A stretch of DNA of 64,000 bases from Eonycteris spelaea (taxonomy: Eukaryota > Chordata > Mammalia > Chiroptera > Pteropodidae). The notes below the pieces were generated by a model. The model ran no database searches. It saw nothing but the letters and a program-made list of their open reading frames with translations, and had not been told where the DNA came from. Location of the stretch: positions 9,684,501 to 9,748,500 of the forward strand of contig PUFA01000057.1 in the NCBI GenBank assembly GCA_003508835.1. Reading direction: 5' to 3'. Shown here one piece after another: positions 21,345 through 32,345 of this stretch (position 1 is the stretch's first letter; each line of letters starts with the position of its first letter). Position numbers and translations under genes: made by a program.

Positions 21345-22319
21345 GAATAAGAAAAAATAAGAATAATAAAATTGCAGTAACTACATATCAATTAATAATT
21401 ATGTTAAATGTAAATGCATAAATGTTCTGATAAAAAAGTATAGGATGGCTAAATGGTTAAGAAAACAAAACAAGACCCTTACATATGCTACCTATAAGAG
21501 ACTCACTTCAGATTGAAAGACACACAGAGACTGAAAGATGGAAAATAAGATATTTTATGTAAATAGAAACAAACAAACAAAAAAAAGCTGGGGTCGCGAC
21601 ATTAATACCAGACAAAATAGACTTTAAAACAAAAGACTATAACAAGAGACAAAGTAAGACCCAGTAATCCCACTTCTGATATTTATCCAAAACACTACCT
21701 TAAAGGGACATGTGAATCCATATGTTCATGGCAGCATCATTTACAATAGCCAAGATATGGAGGCAACCTGAATGTTCATTATTGAATGAACAGATAAAGA
21801 AGAGGGAGTACATACATACAAGAGAATATTAATAAGCCATAAAAAAAGAATGAAATCTTGTCATCTTCAACAACATGGATGGACCTAGAGGGTATTGTGC
21901 TGAGTGGAATAGTTCTGACAGAGAAAGACAAATGCCACAAGATTTCACTTACATGTGTAATTTAAGAACAAAATAGATGAACAAACAAAAGAAACAAACT
22001 TATAGATACAGACAAACAAACTCATAGCTACAGAGAACCTTTTGAAGTTTGTGAGATGATAGGTTGTTGGAGGGAGTGCGTGAAAAAGAGGAAGGGATTA
22101 AGAAGTACAAATTGGTAGTTATAAAATAGTCACAAGGCTGCAAAGTACAGCATAAGGAAAAGTCAATAATATTGTAATAACTATAGATGGTGTCAGATGG
22201 GTACTAGATTATTGAGATAATCACTTTGTAAGTTATATGTGTGTCTGATCTCCATGTTGTACATCTGAAACTAATATAATATATGCCAACAGTATTTAAA
22301 AATAAAATTATTTTAAAAA

Positions 22320-22440
22320 AGAATTACTGATTTCTTAAAGAATCAGTTACTCTTTGAGTCTCACTTTCCTCATTTATAAAATAAGGAGACTGGATGGCCT
22401 CTCCATTTCCCCCAGGTTCCAGTAATTCTATTACTTTGTC
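22320..22440 (+). repeat. MIR-like fragment
   Basis: 'tgagtctcactttcctcatt' plus 'tataaaataaggagactgga' and a 'ggttccagtaattctatta' end resemble an ancient MIR-class tail. The first 19 bases are the third target-like repeat. Confidence 0.45.
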
Positions 22441-22860
22441 TCAGTTTGGGTTGACCCAGAAGCAAAGAGAAAAGTTAATTTAGAAGGTAATCTCAGGACA
22501 CACTGTTAGGGGTATAGAGAAGTGACACAGGAAGAGAAGGCAATCATTAATGTATGTATCATCAATTCATTTTTCTCTGTGGTCATTAACCCATCTAGAG
22601 AACCCTGGAATGCAGTGTGAACATGCCTCAGAGGGAATGAGCTGTGGTATTTACACCCTAAGTTCTGCTCATCATGGCTGAAGGCTTTTCTTAAGAGGCA
22701 CCTTAGCCTGCTACATGGTGGAAAGGCTTGGGAGATCTCTGAGACTGAGAAATGCAAGTTATGATGGTTGGAAGGTGGGCAGTGGTACTTGCTGAGGAGG
22801 TAAAGGTGAAGGGCTGTGAATGGAGCATCAACTTGTCTGCCACACATTTACTTCCAGATC
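22441..22860 (+). repeat. Ancient repeat, family not assigned (related to 33060 and 34900)
   Basis: Begins 'cagtttgggttgacccagaa' then 'gcaaagagaaaagttaattt' and 'agaaggtaatctcaggacac'. The same order (cagaagcagag..., then a wtaattgggaggtgatcccagga-like stretch) recurs at 33060 and 34900. The class is not determined. Confidence 0.4.
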
Positions 22861-23439
22861 TGCATGTGATTTGTGCCTTGTAAACATGTATGGTGACTCT
22901 GTCCAGAGAAAGTGAAAATTATAGCAGAACTACAATCTGTATCTTCATAACCATGCAGTGCCATTTGGTCTGGTGGTTTCACCCAGAACCTCACAAAATA
23001 CTGGTATTGGTAATGTATGGACTTTCCAGTAAAGATATAAAACATGAGTTTGAATTATTTACTTTTATATGACAGTATAAATCTGTGTCACTCCATGATG
23101 TCTTGCTGTCATATTGTCCTTCTCACTTGGATTCTGATGCGCCTTCTCATGCAAAGGGTTAGCTCCGTGGGAATGAAGAAACACTAGGGAATGACATCTG
23201 TAATGTGCAGGAGTGGGGCTGAGTGGGTGGAACCACCACCAAAGAGAATTCAGGTAATTACAGTGCTTCTGTGCAATTTGAGGAACTTCCATGACATAGG
23301 GAATTTACTTCAAGTCAGATACTAAGAATTGTCCCTAATAATAATAATGGTCTTTAATAACTGAAAATTCTGCCAGTAATGAGAAAAAGATGACTGACAA
23401 AATCCTTGCTCCTTTCATCTGTTTTTCAGCTTGAGAGCC
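22861..23439. other. Unassigned sequence
   Basis: No gene or clear repeat. Confidence 0.4.
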
Positions 23440-24005
23440 TGTCATGCTCCAGCATTGGTGACAGCGTAGTAAACAACTGATAAAATCCTACCCTTGCGGA
23501 ACTTTTCTTTTGATGAGAAGAGACAGACAATAAACAAACAAAAAACCAAATTATTAAATAAGCATAGTGTTAGGAATAAGAAATGTTAGGAGGAAAAGTG
23601 AGGAAGAGTGGTAGATGGAGAATGGAGAGGTTTAGGAAGGAAGATTTTTATATAGATGGTGGCCACGGGACCCACCAAATAAAATAACATTGAGACTAGA
23701 GTCAATGGGATGGAAGGAGAGCTGCAGAGAGTTATGCAGTCAGCTAGCAACTTAAGGGCCCAGTCAGAGGAAAAAGAAAAATCAAAGAACCTGAGGCCAA
23801 GCTAAGAACCAGGGGTGGAGCTGAGCAGGGCAGAGCGGGACAAAGTGCCAGAGGTGAGCCAGTCAATCACTTGGGGCCCTGGTGAGAATTTAGGCTTTTA
23901 CCTTAAGTGATGTGGGAAACAGAGACCTGAAATTTTCAGACTGGTTTGAAAAGGATCCCTCAGGAACTCAAGAGAAGAAAAGCTGGGGGTAGAAGCAATA
24001 AAATT
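23440..24005 (-). repeat. L2 LINE, antisense
   Basis: Co-linear with reverse-complement L2: 'agacagacaataaacaaaca', 'gtgttaggaataagaaatgt', 'gggccctggtgagaatttag' then 'gcttttaccttaagtgatgt', and 'ttgaaaaggatccctcagga'. About 560 bp. Confidence 0.65.
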
Positions 24006-24084
24006 AAGGAAACTCTTTATGCAGATTTTATTCACATCTCCCATGTGCAAAAGTCCTCTAGCTCCATGTTTCCAGGACTATAGA

Positions 24085-24424
24085 CAAAATTGTGTCCTTT
24101 TCCCCTATGCCCACCCAATATATATGTTGAAGTCCTAACACCCGGTGTGATGGTATTTGGGGATAGGGCCTTTGGGAGATAATTAGGTTTGAATTAAGTT
24201 ATGAGAACAGAGGCCCATGATGAGATTAGTGGCCTTATAAGGAAAAGAAGAGAGACATCAGAACTCTCTGTGCCATGAGAGCACACAGGGACAAAGTGGT
24301 CACATGCAAGTAAGGAAGAGGGTCTTCACCAGGAACTTACCATGCTGACACCTGCTCTTGGACTTTCAGCCTCCAGAAAGAAAGCAAATCTCTGTTGTTT
24401 AAAGCTTCCAGTTTATTTTTAAAA
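24085..24424 (+). repeat. MLT1-type MaLR LTR
   Basis: Close match in order to the MLT1A-type LTR of ERVL-MaLR elements: 'atatatgttgaagtcctaac', 'gtgtgatggtatttggggat' then 'agggcctttgggagataatt', 'gagattagtggccttataag', 'gcctccagaaagaaagcaaa' then 'tctctgttgtttaaag'. The last bases of the LTR are missing. It is a non-coding old retroviral-like relic. Confidence 0.85.
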
Positions 24425-24714
24425 AAACATATTCAAGAATTTCTTTATCATTGATATTAGCAGAATTTCACATTCAAAATGTAAAAAAATTCTCATAAAG
24501 ACCATGCAGATCCACCTGCAAGTAGACTATGATGCACAGACAAAACCCAGGATGGTCATCCTAGAGAGGTATGGAGACAGGATGGAGACAGCAGGTGGCC
24601 TTATTGCATGCTGGGGCTAGCTGGGTCCTCCGAGGAGAAATGCAGTAAGGGTCCAGGTGGTAACTGCCTGAAATGAGACTTGTAACAAGCAGTTGATGTC
24701 TTAGAAATGTTACC
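24425..24714. other. Unassigned sequence between LTR pieces
   Basis: No gene or recognised repeat. It separates two MLT1-type pieces. Confidence 0.4.
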
Positions 24715-24812
24715 AGTACTGAAACAGGGAGACTGAGAACTGAGAGAAAATAAATCCGAGTTGTTTAGAGCCTGAGGTACTTTGCTACAACATCCTGAGC
24801 TGACTGAAACAT
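24715..24812 (+). repeat. MLT1-type LTR, 3' end only
   Basis: 'gagagaaaataaatccgagt', 'tgtttagagcctgaggtact', 'caacatcctgagctgactga', 'aaca' is the 3' end of an MLT1 LTR. Because it repeats the 'aaataaatcy..ttgttta' block present at about 24385-24405, it is a second LTR rather than the missing end of the first. Confidence 0.7.
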
Positions 24813-24919
24813 TAGCTGATTTTATTTCCCTTTTCCCTTTAGTTGTCTCACTGAAGTAATGAGAATGGGAGCTCTCCAGGTAACGTTTCTTAGGGTCTGC
24901 TGGAGATGGCTGGTCTGGA

Positions 24920-25259
24920 GAAGAGAGGTTGTGGGTCTGGAAGGGTTAGCGGAGGCCAGACCATGCAGACATGGTGAGGGGCTGGGATTCAACATCCTCA
25001 GGAAGGGGGCTTTGTAAGGGTGTAAGGAGAGGAGTCAGATGATGATTTTCTTTATAAAAAGATGGCTTTGGCTGCTGAGGAAGGAGAACAGATGGAAGGA
25101 AGGTGGGACTGAAAGTGTAGTGCACAGGACAGGCATTCAAGTGAAGTGCAAACATAGGAATGTGGTAGCAAAATAAGGGGCAGCTGCAGTTGGGATGAAG
25201 AAGGATGGAGTTGGGGCATATTTTGGAGATATTAGGACTTGCAGATTGAATGTGGGTGT

Positions 25260-25310
<51 letters not shown>

Positions 25311-25420
25311 GGAGGAGGAGGAGACAGCCAGGGAGAGCCCCAGGTTCAGGCTCGAGCAAATAATAGGGTGGAATAGCAGGCCTGTGGGATAGGTCAGCAA
25401 CCGCCAGAACTTGTATCACA
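24920..25420 (-). repeat. L2 LINE, antisense, invaded by (TG)n
   Basis: Reverse-complement L2: 'aaaagatggctttggctgct', the 'ggcatattttggagatatta' block, and 'ggacttgcagattgaatgtg', which runs into a TG tract where the L2 consensus has gtgggtgtgag. The microsatellite probably grew from that GT-rich point. Confidence 0.6.
25262..25309 (+). repeat. (GT)24 microsatellite
   Basis: Pure dinucleotide run followed by a short GGA repeat (gaggaggaggag). The His/Thr-rich minus-strand frames here are repeat artefacts. Confidence 0.97.
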
Positions 25421-26847
25421 GTGCCGGGTCAGAGGACATGGTCAAGACACTAAAGGGATACATGGAGAAACACCATGAGCCAGGGGTCAAATGGGCAGCA
25501 GTAAGAGGGTTGAAGCAGAAGAGATGGGGTGGAGGTGAGAGGGAAGAGGAATGGCTCTGGGGCGAGTCTTGCTTGCTTTTCTGGGGACGCTTGGACACCA
25601 CCTGGCATGACATCTGGCTCATGGGTCGCTGCTGCAGTAACTAGAGTCCTAAGTCTTTTTTCTGAGTGCGGGGTTTTAAAGACTGAACATTAAATTCCTT
25701 TTTTTAAATATGGAGTTTTCAAATATAGACTGCTTTACCATCAGGGAAGAGCTATTCAATATGACTCCTGAAGCCCCTTTCAACTCTAAAATTCTAATGA
25801 CTGGATGCCCAGAGCATTAGCAATGCTAAATACATATTTCTTAACCATAGCAATCCATTTTCTAGTTTAACTTAATGTTATTGAATGTTTCAAAAACAAC
25901 CAGTATTAATGACTTTCTGTAGACTTATTACATATGCCATTGAATTTCTGACAAGTGAAGTCTAATTTCAAATCTTGATTAAGGAAAAAATGTTGCTGTT
26001 CTGTTGCCCTTAGATAATTGGTATATAAAGGAGAGTTTGCCTTTTTATATTAAATGAATATATTTTTCTATGTACACAGATTCAGGTGATTTCATGAATG
26101 AATGATATTTTTGAATTTAGTTTGTGAATTATATGTATGAATTATATATATATATCAGATCACATATATCTGATTTCATTACTTGCTCTGTATTTGACTT
26201 TTAAAGTATTTAGAACATTGCAATAAATGATTTTACTGATTTTTCAGAATCACAAAGAGGCAAAGGTAATTTTGCCTTCACAGTTTAATAGCTGTCTGAA
26301 GCAATTTAGACACTTTCTATGTCATTTTCCTGTTGTCCCTTTGAGGTAAGATGGTGGAAACTGCAATTTCACTTTTTCTATTAAATAAAAAGACAATGAA
26401 GGATATAATACATTGTTTTTCTAACCCACATTTCACTTACATGTTGCACCTGACAGAAGAGGGGACTATTTGCATCCACTTAAGGATGTACTAGATGCCA
26501 CAGTAGGTTTTCTGTCATCACATCTGCCAAACTGTCTCTGGATACTATGAAATGCCACTTGATATTTGTTAATTTTTAATGTAAAAACATCTCTTACTGT
26601 AGTTCTAGAAACAAAAAAGTAAGTTATTACATTAATTAAAATGTGATCAGAAAACCTTGTTCAGTAATGAAACAGCAAGAAGCTTTAATCCTGGCTAATC
26701 ACAATGCAAATCTTAAATTTTTTCCTGAGCAAGGTGCGTTCAAATAAGTAAGTAAAGAAATAATGTAAATCACAATGAATGACTAGAAAGAGGGAAGTGC
26801 AGGAAATATGGTTATTTGGCAGTAATCACTGGTTTTCCGAAACACTC
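25421..26847. other. Mostly unique AT-rich sequence
   Basis: No gene. A short (TA) tract lies at about 26138-26155. Positions 25740-25810 resemble an ancient MIR-class tail ('cctttcaactctaaaattct'). The rest (25800-26840) is free of repeats I recognise. Confidence 0.4.
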
Positions 26848-27171
26848 TGTTAAGCGTGGAAAACTTTCAAATGGTCAACTTCCACTTCCGTTGTTTAATG
26901 TTAAACAGGGTGTAGTTCTAGGAGATATTCTGTGCAAAGATCTGCTAATGTTAAGGGTGTAGTTATCCTGTGTAAAGATATGTTAATGGCCAGTCTCTAC
27001 TTCTGTAAACCTGTTTGCTTGCTAGAGAGGGTTTTGGGGCTTTTTAAGCTATCCCTTCTGGAGGCTCTGGCTGATCCTCTAGTGAGGGGAGTCAGTTGCT
27101 GGCTGGCTAATAAAGGCTCATAATTAATCTCAATTGGCTCCATGGGTCTTAAATTTGATCGCACCATAACA
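26848..27171 (+). repeat. Solo LTR of a class I-like endogenous retrovirus
   Basis: A 324-bp unit starting TGTTAAGCG and ending CCATAACA is flanked by identical 4-bp repeats ACTC (26844-26847 and 27172-27175). TG...CA ends and a 4-bp target duplication fit a gammaretrovirus-like (class I) LTR. Inside is a partly duplicated block (gggtgtagtt ... tgttaa at about 26908-26955 and 26957-26988), a 'ctttttaagc' TATA-like site near 27040 and an AATAAA at about 27109-27114. No internal viral sequence lies beside it, so the provirus was lost by LTR-LTR recombination. Confidence 0.82.
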
Positions 27172-27175
27172 ACTC

Positions 27176-28259
27176 AGTTTTTATACTGCAGAAACAAGTC
27201 CTTCAAACTCAATCCACTGAAATTGATTTGTATGTGGAATTTAATGCTATTAATAGTCCATACATAAGTGGCTTGAGTATTTGAAGTTGTAGATACTTTC
27301 ATTCTGTTTTAAACAAATATACTTACTTGCAAATGCTTAAAAACACCGTAAAAATTGCAAGAATGTTCTTTTTTAGTTCTGAAGATACTGCTTTATTTTA
27401 AAGCATCAGGGATGATTTAGATTTTTAGAAGAACCGAGGAGGCATGAAGGTTCATGCAAATGCAAACCACCACAGAGAGGATCAGCCTCAGGACAGCTGT
27501 GGACTATGAGCCAAATCAATACAAGAACTTTTCTTCTTTTTTGGAAAACAATAACAACAAAACCCCTCCAAACTGAAACTGGGAAAGGACTAGAAACATT
27601 GTTTTCATACTAATGTGAGGTTGGAAACATATTGGCTTTCATGTGAATTGGCCATGACCACACCAACACTTGGAAGTGACTGGAGCTGGGATTGCAGGCA
27701 GATGTTAGTTTGGCGTTTATATGCCCACATTCAAAAACTTTCCTCCTTTCTCCTGTTGGCACACGGAAGCTGGCCTTGCTGGGATGGCACAAACTGATTG
27801 CAGACACATGGTACCTGGAAATATGACGTTTGACTTAATACAAGATCTTAGTACTTAGGCTCTGATTTATAAAAATGTAACAGTTATCCAGGACATTTGA
27901 CAAATGCTCAGAAATGTACACCAGCCACACAGCTGTCAAAGAAGGAGACTTCTTCCACAAAGAGTTTATTAACCCCATTTCCACTTACTGAATAAGGAGC
28001 TCTGACTTGTCTAGGAGGGATCATAATACCAATACGTACGGCTTCAGAGGGAAGAGTGAGGAAGGGGACAGAAGCATGAGAAAAACCAAGATTTGTTGCT
28101 AGGACCCAAGGACTAACCTGTGTTTTCCAAAGTATGTGTTTTACTTGGTCATTATCTAATTATTTCATCTATCTATGCATGTATCGATTTATTCATTTCA
28201 AAAAAGGCTTTGAAGCTGCAACAATAACATGCTATGCTTAACTATTTTTTAACATATAA
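27176..28259. other. Unassigned, mostly unique sequence
   Basis: No gene or clear repeat. Short open frames on both strands at about 27610-27800 show no domain. Confidence 0.4.
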
Positions 28260-28610
28260 AGAGCGCTTATAAATCAGTAAGAAAAATGTTTCCAAATGAT
28301 ATGAACAGAAAGAAATTTAAGTGGTTTTCAAAAGATTTTCACTTATCAGTTGGACAGAGATCAAATCTTTGAAAATATTTTGAGGGTAATTTGTGACAAT
28401 TCATAGTGCTGGTGAGGTTGTGGAAAGAAAGCACTCTCACATACTGCTAATTGGAGCTTAAACGAGTACAAGCTCTTTTGGAAAACAATGGGGCAATATC
28501 TTTCAAAACTTAAAACGCATGAGTTTCCTTGTCACAGAAAGTCCACCAGAATTCTTCCAACAGATAAGGATCATGTTCACACAATTTAAACACAGCACAG
28601 TTCTCTCTGA
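28260..28610 (+). mobile_element. Old L1 fragment, ORF2 C-terminal part
   Basis: Shows the L1 ORF2 end order: 'tgctggtgaggttgtggaaa', 'ggagcttaaacgagtacaag' then 'ctcttttggaaaacaatggg', 'gcaatatctttcaaaactta'. It ends before the 3'UTR. Much diverged. Confidence 0.6.
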
Positions 28611-29489
28611 GATGAGAGTAGTATGGGCAGACACTTGTGTCATTTAAATATCCTAAACATGCACCTATATTAATTAGTCACAGAAAAAAATTAGAAAAAT
28701 ATTTGTTGGATTTATAAATAACTATAAATTAACCCCCAGAAGAGGAAATGGCCTACAAAAATACATCCAGATCAAACTAAATGCCAAGAAAGTGGTAAGT
28801 TAGCCTGAGGGGAAAGAAAGGCAGAAACACCAAGGTGGAGCCAAGGGTACTCTGTTACTAAATAGTATTGCAGCAGAACTCTGGCTAGTATCTCCCTGGA
28901 GACAGGGATTGAAAAGAGAAAATAAGTTCAGAAAGAGGCTTTTGAATAGCTGGAGATATTGGGCATAGGCAGATATCCTCTAATAAAAGGATATCAATGT
29001 CCCCTAAGATCATGACCTTACTTGGGGACTCTAAGATGTTATTGATAATTAATGAAGTACTATACGAAGTCACACAGTGCTCTGTGGGTGAATTGCAGAA
29101 ACAATTATTTTTATCACAAGAAAACTGCCTCATGATCCTTGGGACACTGCAGGATGCCTTTGGGTGTCCACTGAGAGGATGTGTAAAACTGGGATGTATG
29201 AGTAATATGTGTGTGTATTGTGTTCTGGGGGTCACCTGGAACTAGTGATTCTTTTCCCAGTCTGCCAAGAATCTTGGCGTTAAAGGTATGTCATGGTCAA
29301 GAAGACAAATGTAAACTCAATAACCCTGTCTCCCCTTTGAGGTTTCTCCCCATTTTCTTCAGTTTGACTCAGTTCTCCAGGAATTCTGATGGTAATTTTA
29401 AGAACCGTCCAGGATGATAGCCAAAAGCAGAGTCTGGGTGTATTCTTCCTTTACATTCTCACCTTAACAGTTTCTCCAATTAGTCTGCT
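28611..29489. other. Unassigned sequence
   Basis: About 880 bp with no recognised element. The 116-codon minus-strand frame at 28885-29235 has no recognisable domain. Confidence 0.4.
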
Positions 29490-29960
29490 CATCTGTTGAG
29501 AAATTGCCTCCCCACAGGCTGGATACCTCAAGTCACCTTCCTTCACTTCCTATTCCTTCTCATTCCTTTCATATCCAGTTAGCTTCCTAGTGATCCCACC
29601 TCTGCCAGGTCTCCTATTACACTTGATTTTTTCATCCCTGTTATCACAACTCTGGTTCAGGCCTTGATTGCCTTGATATAAATGCAACCATTTTCTAGTT
29701 GGTCTCCCCACTGCAGGCTCTCCAAGACATGGACCGATTCTGTGTCTGGATGCCCATCTTGGTACCAATTACTCCTCTGCTCCCCAAACTTCAATGACCC
29801 CATTACTTTCTGGGCTGGCATCCCAGACCTCCACAAAATGACCCTGTTCTCTTGCTCCAGTCCCCAAGTCCCTCCTTCTGTCTCATCTCCTCCACCCACC
29901 TCCCTCCAGTTCCTCTTTACTGCACTTCAGCAGGACCCAAACACTACTCTGTGCAAACAT
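29490..29960 (+). repeat. Possible L2-type fragment
   Basis: 'ttctagttggtctccccact' and the surrounding cytosine-rich order resemble an L2 consensus region (two-column 'ctaactggtctccctgcttc'). Weak support. Confidence 0.35.
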
Positions 29961-30301
29961 CAAACTTTTCGGTGTCTACCAGTCTAGGACCAGGCATCTT
30001 TAGGAGGCAAGAGTAATATGAAAGAAAGGGTGGAGATGAATGTTTTTTTAAAAGAAATATTACTACTTTACTGATTCTGCTTATTCATATATTGCTTTAG
30101 TTTGTGTAAAGAGAAATATTTGCATAGAGGGATGAAGTGACTTTCTTTCCCTGGTATTGGATATGACTTCTCTGCCTTTGTCTCTCTGCCAGCTCCACCC
30201 TATTGATGTCTTAGTCACACTGCCTCCCAGACTTTCATTCTTCTGCATTTCAAGTTTACCTTCAACACCCAGTTTGAAGCTTGAGGGTCTCTATAATTCA
30301 G

Positions 30302-30303
<2 letters not shown>

Positions 30304-30349
<46 letters not shown>

Positions 30350-30460
30350 TACACATATATACACACACACGTATACATACATACATACATACATATGTGT
30401 ATATACATGCATACATACATACATATGTGTATATATATATACATACATATATATTCAGGT
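30304..30460 (+). repeat. Compound (AT)20 / (CATA)n microsatellite
   Basis: Twenty AT units (30304-30343) are followed by mixed CACATA, ACAC and (CATA) runs. A unit of about 50 bp (acatacat..acatatgtgtatata) is present twice in tandem. The Tyr/Ile-rich frames on both strands are artefacts. Confidence 0.95.
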
Positions 30461-31434
30461 ATTCATGGCATATTGTCTATTATATAATATGTAGGTATCT
30501 ATGTACATCTTATCTTTAAATTGAGAGAGGACAGAAATTTAAAGATTGGATTACACAATTGTAAAGCATAAGGAGTCTGAAGTTTGCAGAGAAGGTTGGC
30601 ATGCTTGAGTCTGAATGGATGCAGAATTCCTTTTTTTTTTTTTTTTCCTGGAAGGACCTTAGTCTTCTCTCTTTAATGCCTTCAACTGATTAGATGAGGC
30701 CTGGTCACATTACAGTGGGTAATCTGCTTTACTCAAAGTCTACTGATTTAAAAGCTAACCTCATTCATAAAACACCTTCACAGCAACATCTAGAGTTATA
30801 TTTGAGTAAGCAACTGGTTACCATGGCATAACCAAGTTGAGAAATAAAATGAATCATTGGGTCGGTCCCGCCATACCCCATGCCCAAGATTAAACCAATA
30901 TTCCAGCCTCATGCTTGTTCAGGTGGCAAAATGGGAGAAAAATTAGAACCCCACATAAATGCAAACTTTCTTATTAAATTATGAATACCATTGACATGTC
31001 TATTAGTCCAAATGGGATGTGTTTGCTAGTTGGTTTGTCAAATAAATATAATGATGTTTATCTAGAACACACACATCCACTGACAGATGGTGCATCCACA
31101 ACATGGCACATTGGTGTAGGAAATTATCTGACTCTCTTGTTCCATGTGGTGACATATTCCTTTTGGGATATTAAAATATGAATGTGTTAAATTTTTTATG
31201 TGTGTGTGGAGGGAAGGCATATATATTGCATCTGAAATTTCAAAAGTATCAAGGAACTAGATGTATATTCATATGATCATATCTATATATATACATATAC
31301 TATACACCCCTTTAAAATGGGAACAACTTCATTTGTATCCTTTGGTTTTACTGGAGGATCTTGTGGATAAATAAAATCATAAAAAACGTATGGAAGAGCA
31401 TTGTTTTAACAGCATTACAGAGGGAGGAAGGAAG
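30461..31434. other. Unassigned sequence
   Basis: No gene. T-run at about 30631-30647. No recognised repeat otherwise. Confidence 0.4.
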
Positions 31435-31640
31435 GCAGCAGTATTTATTGATTATTTAGAGTCTATGGCAGGTCCTGTTGAGAGGTGTTTCTCACATACT
31501 GTATCATGCCATCTGATGTTGTGAGGGAGCATTTTTCTTAAGTTAGGGAATGAGGATTAGCAAATAAAGTGCACGAGCAAGATTTGAACTAGTTTGCCTT
31601 AATCTAAATGTCATTTTCCCCATTACATCATAGCTGCATC
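31435..31640 (-). repeat. MIR SINE, antisense, degenerate
   Basis: 'agtatttattgattatttag' start, 'gaggattagcaaataaagtg', 'gcaagatttgaactagtttg', 'ttttccccattacatcatag' follow reverse-complement MIR order. Confidence 0.55.
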
Positions 31641-31999
31641 TCTCACTACATAATGAATGCTTTCAGAACACGCAGTAGAAAATTACTCATAAGGCTTTAT
31701 GGTGATTGTATGCAATGTGCAGAGACTACTTTAAAAGACTTCTGGGCAAAACTATGATTTATGGCTTAGAATTTAGGGACACTGACCATATGTGGTGATT
31801 GGGAGGAAATTCTTCCTCTTTTCTCCCTCTCTTCTGCTTCAGGACACCCCTCTCCCCACCCAAGAGAGTTTGAAGACACTCTAAGACCATATGCCAGCCC
31901 TTACACTTACCACATTTCTCTGTTTTAGAAAAATTATTCTAAGTGCCCTGAAAAATGAACTGAAAGTTACCAAGTTATGAAACTAATGATGTACTATAG
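31641..31999. other. Unassigned sequence
   Basis: No gene or recognised repeat. Confidence 0.4.
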
Positions 32000-32345
32000 G
32001 TAGGATATGATGGAGACGGGAATGGATTCAAGACATTTAGGACGTATAATCATCAGGACTTGATGTGGGTTGGTGGCTTTGGAAAGTGAGGGGGAGTAAA
32101 CTCAAAGACAACCCCTGAGTTTTTGGTTTGGTCTGTGGGGTCGATAGGGACAAATTTTGGTGGAAACATAATCAGTTTACTCTATGTCTGTTGAATAGGA
32201 GTTCCCTGTGGGCCATGTGGGTGGAGCCATCTAGTAGGCGGTGCTCTGCTTTGGGATGGAGAGCTGGCCTGGAGATAGAACGCTGAGAGATGCAGTGACT
32301 GGCACACTGCCTGGTTCCTAACAGGTACTTAATAAATATCTATGA
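32000..32345 (-). repeat. L2 LINE, antisense
   Basis: 'atcaggacttgatgtgggtt', 'actcaaagacaacccctgag' then 'tttttggtttggtc', and 'ttccctgtgggccatgtggg' then 'tggagccatctagtaggcgg' follow L2 read backwards. A MIR/L2-like 'acaggtacttaataaatatc' tail closes the stretch. Confidence 0.6.

Larger units (their letters stand above)
19064..22319 (+). mobile_element. L1 element 2, internally deleted (5'UTR-ORF1-EN stub-3' end)
   Basis: A 5' end of the usual L1 type ('ctaatcaagatggtgaagta') starts just after target-like copy 2. The 5'UTR (about 1.4 kb) is followed by ORF1. After about 40 bp comes the ORF2 endonuclease start, traceable through 'gctacctataagagactcac' and an AGVATLIPDKIDFKTKDY-like segment (about 21585-21650). 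The sequence then jumps at about 21652 to the ORF2 C-terminus ('gacccagtaatcccacttct', 21658 on) and the 3'UTR. It ends with 'catgttgtacatctgaaact' and an A-rich tail at about 22290-22320. The reverse transcriptase is absent. Confidence 0.87.

Noticed and set aside
24946..25419. 157-codon minus-strand open frame
   Set aside because: Made long by a (GT)24 tract read as His-Thr repeats inside an antisense L2; not a gene.
30157..30519. 120-codon frame rich in Tyr/Ile/His
   Set aside because: Produced by the AT/CATA microsatellite; both strands give similar artefact frames.
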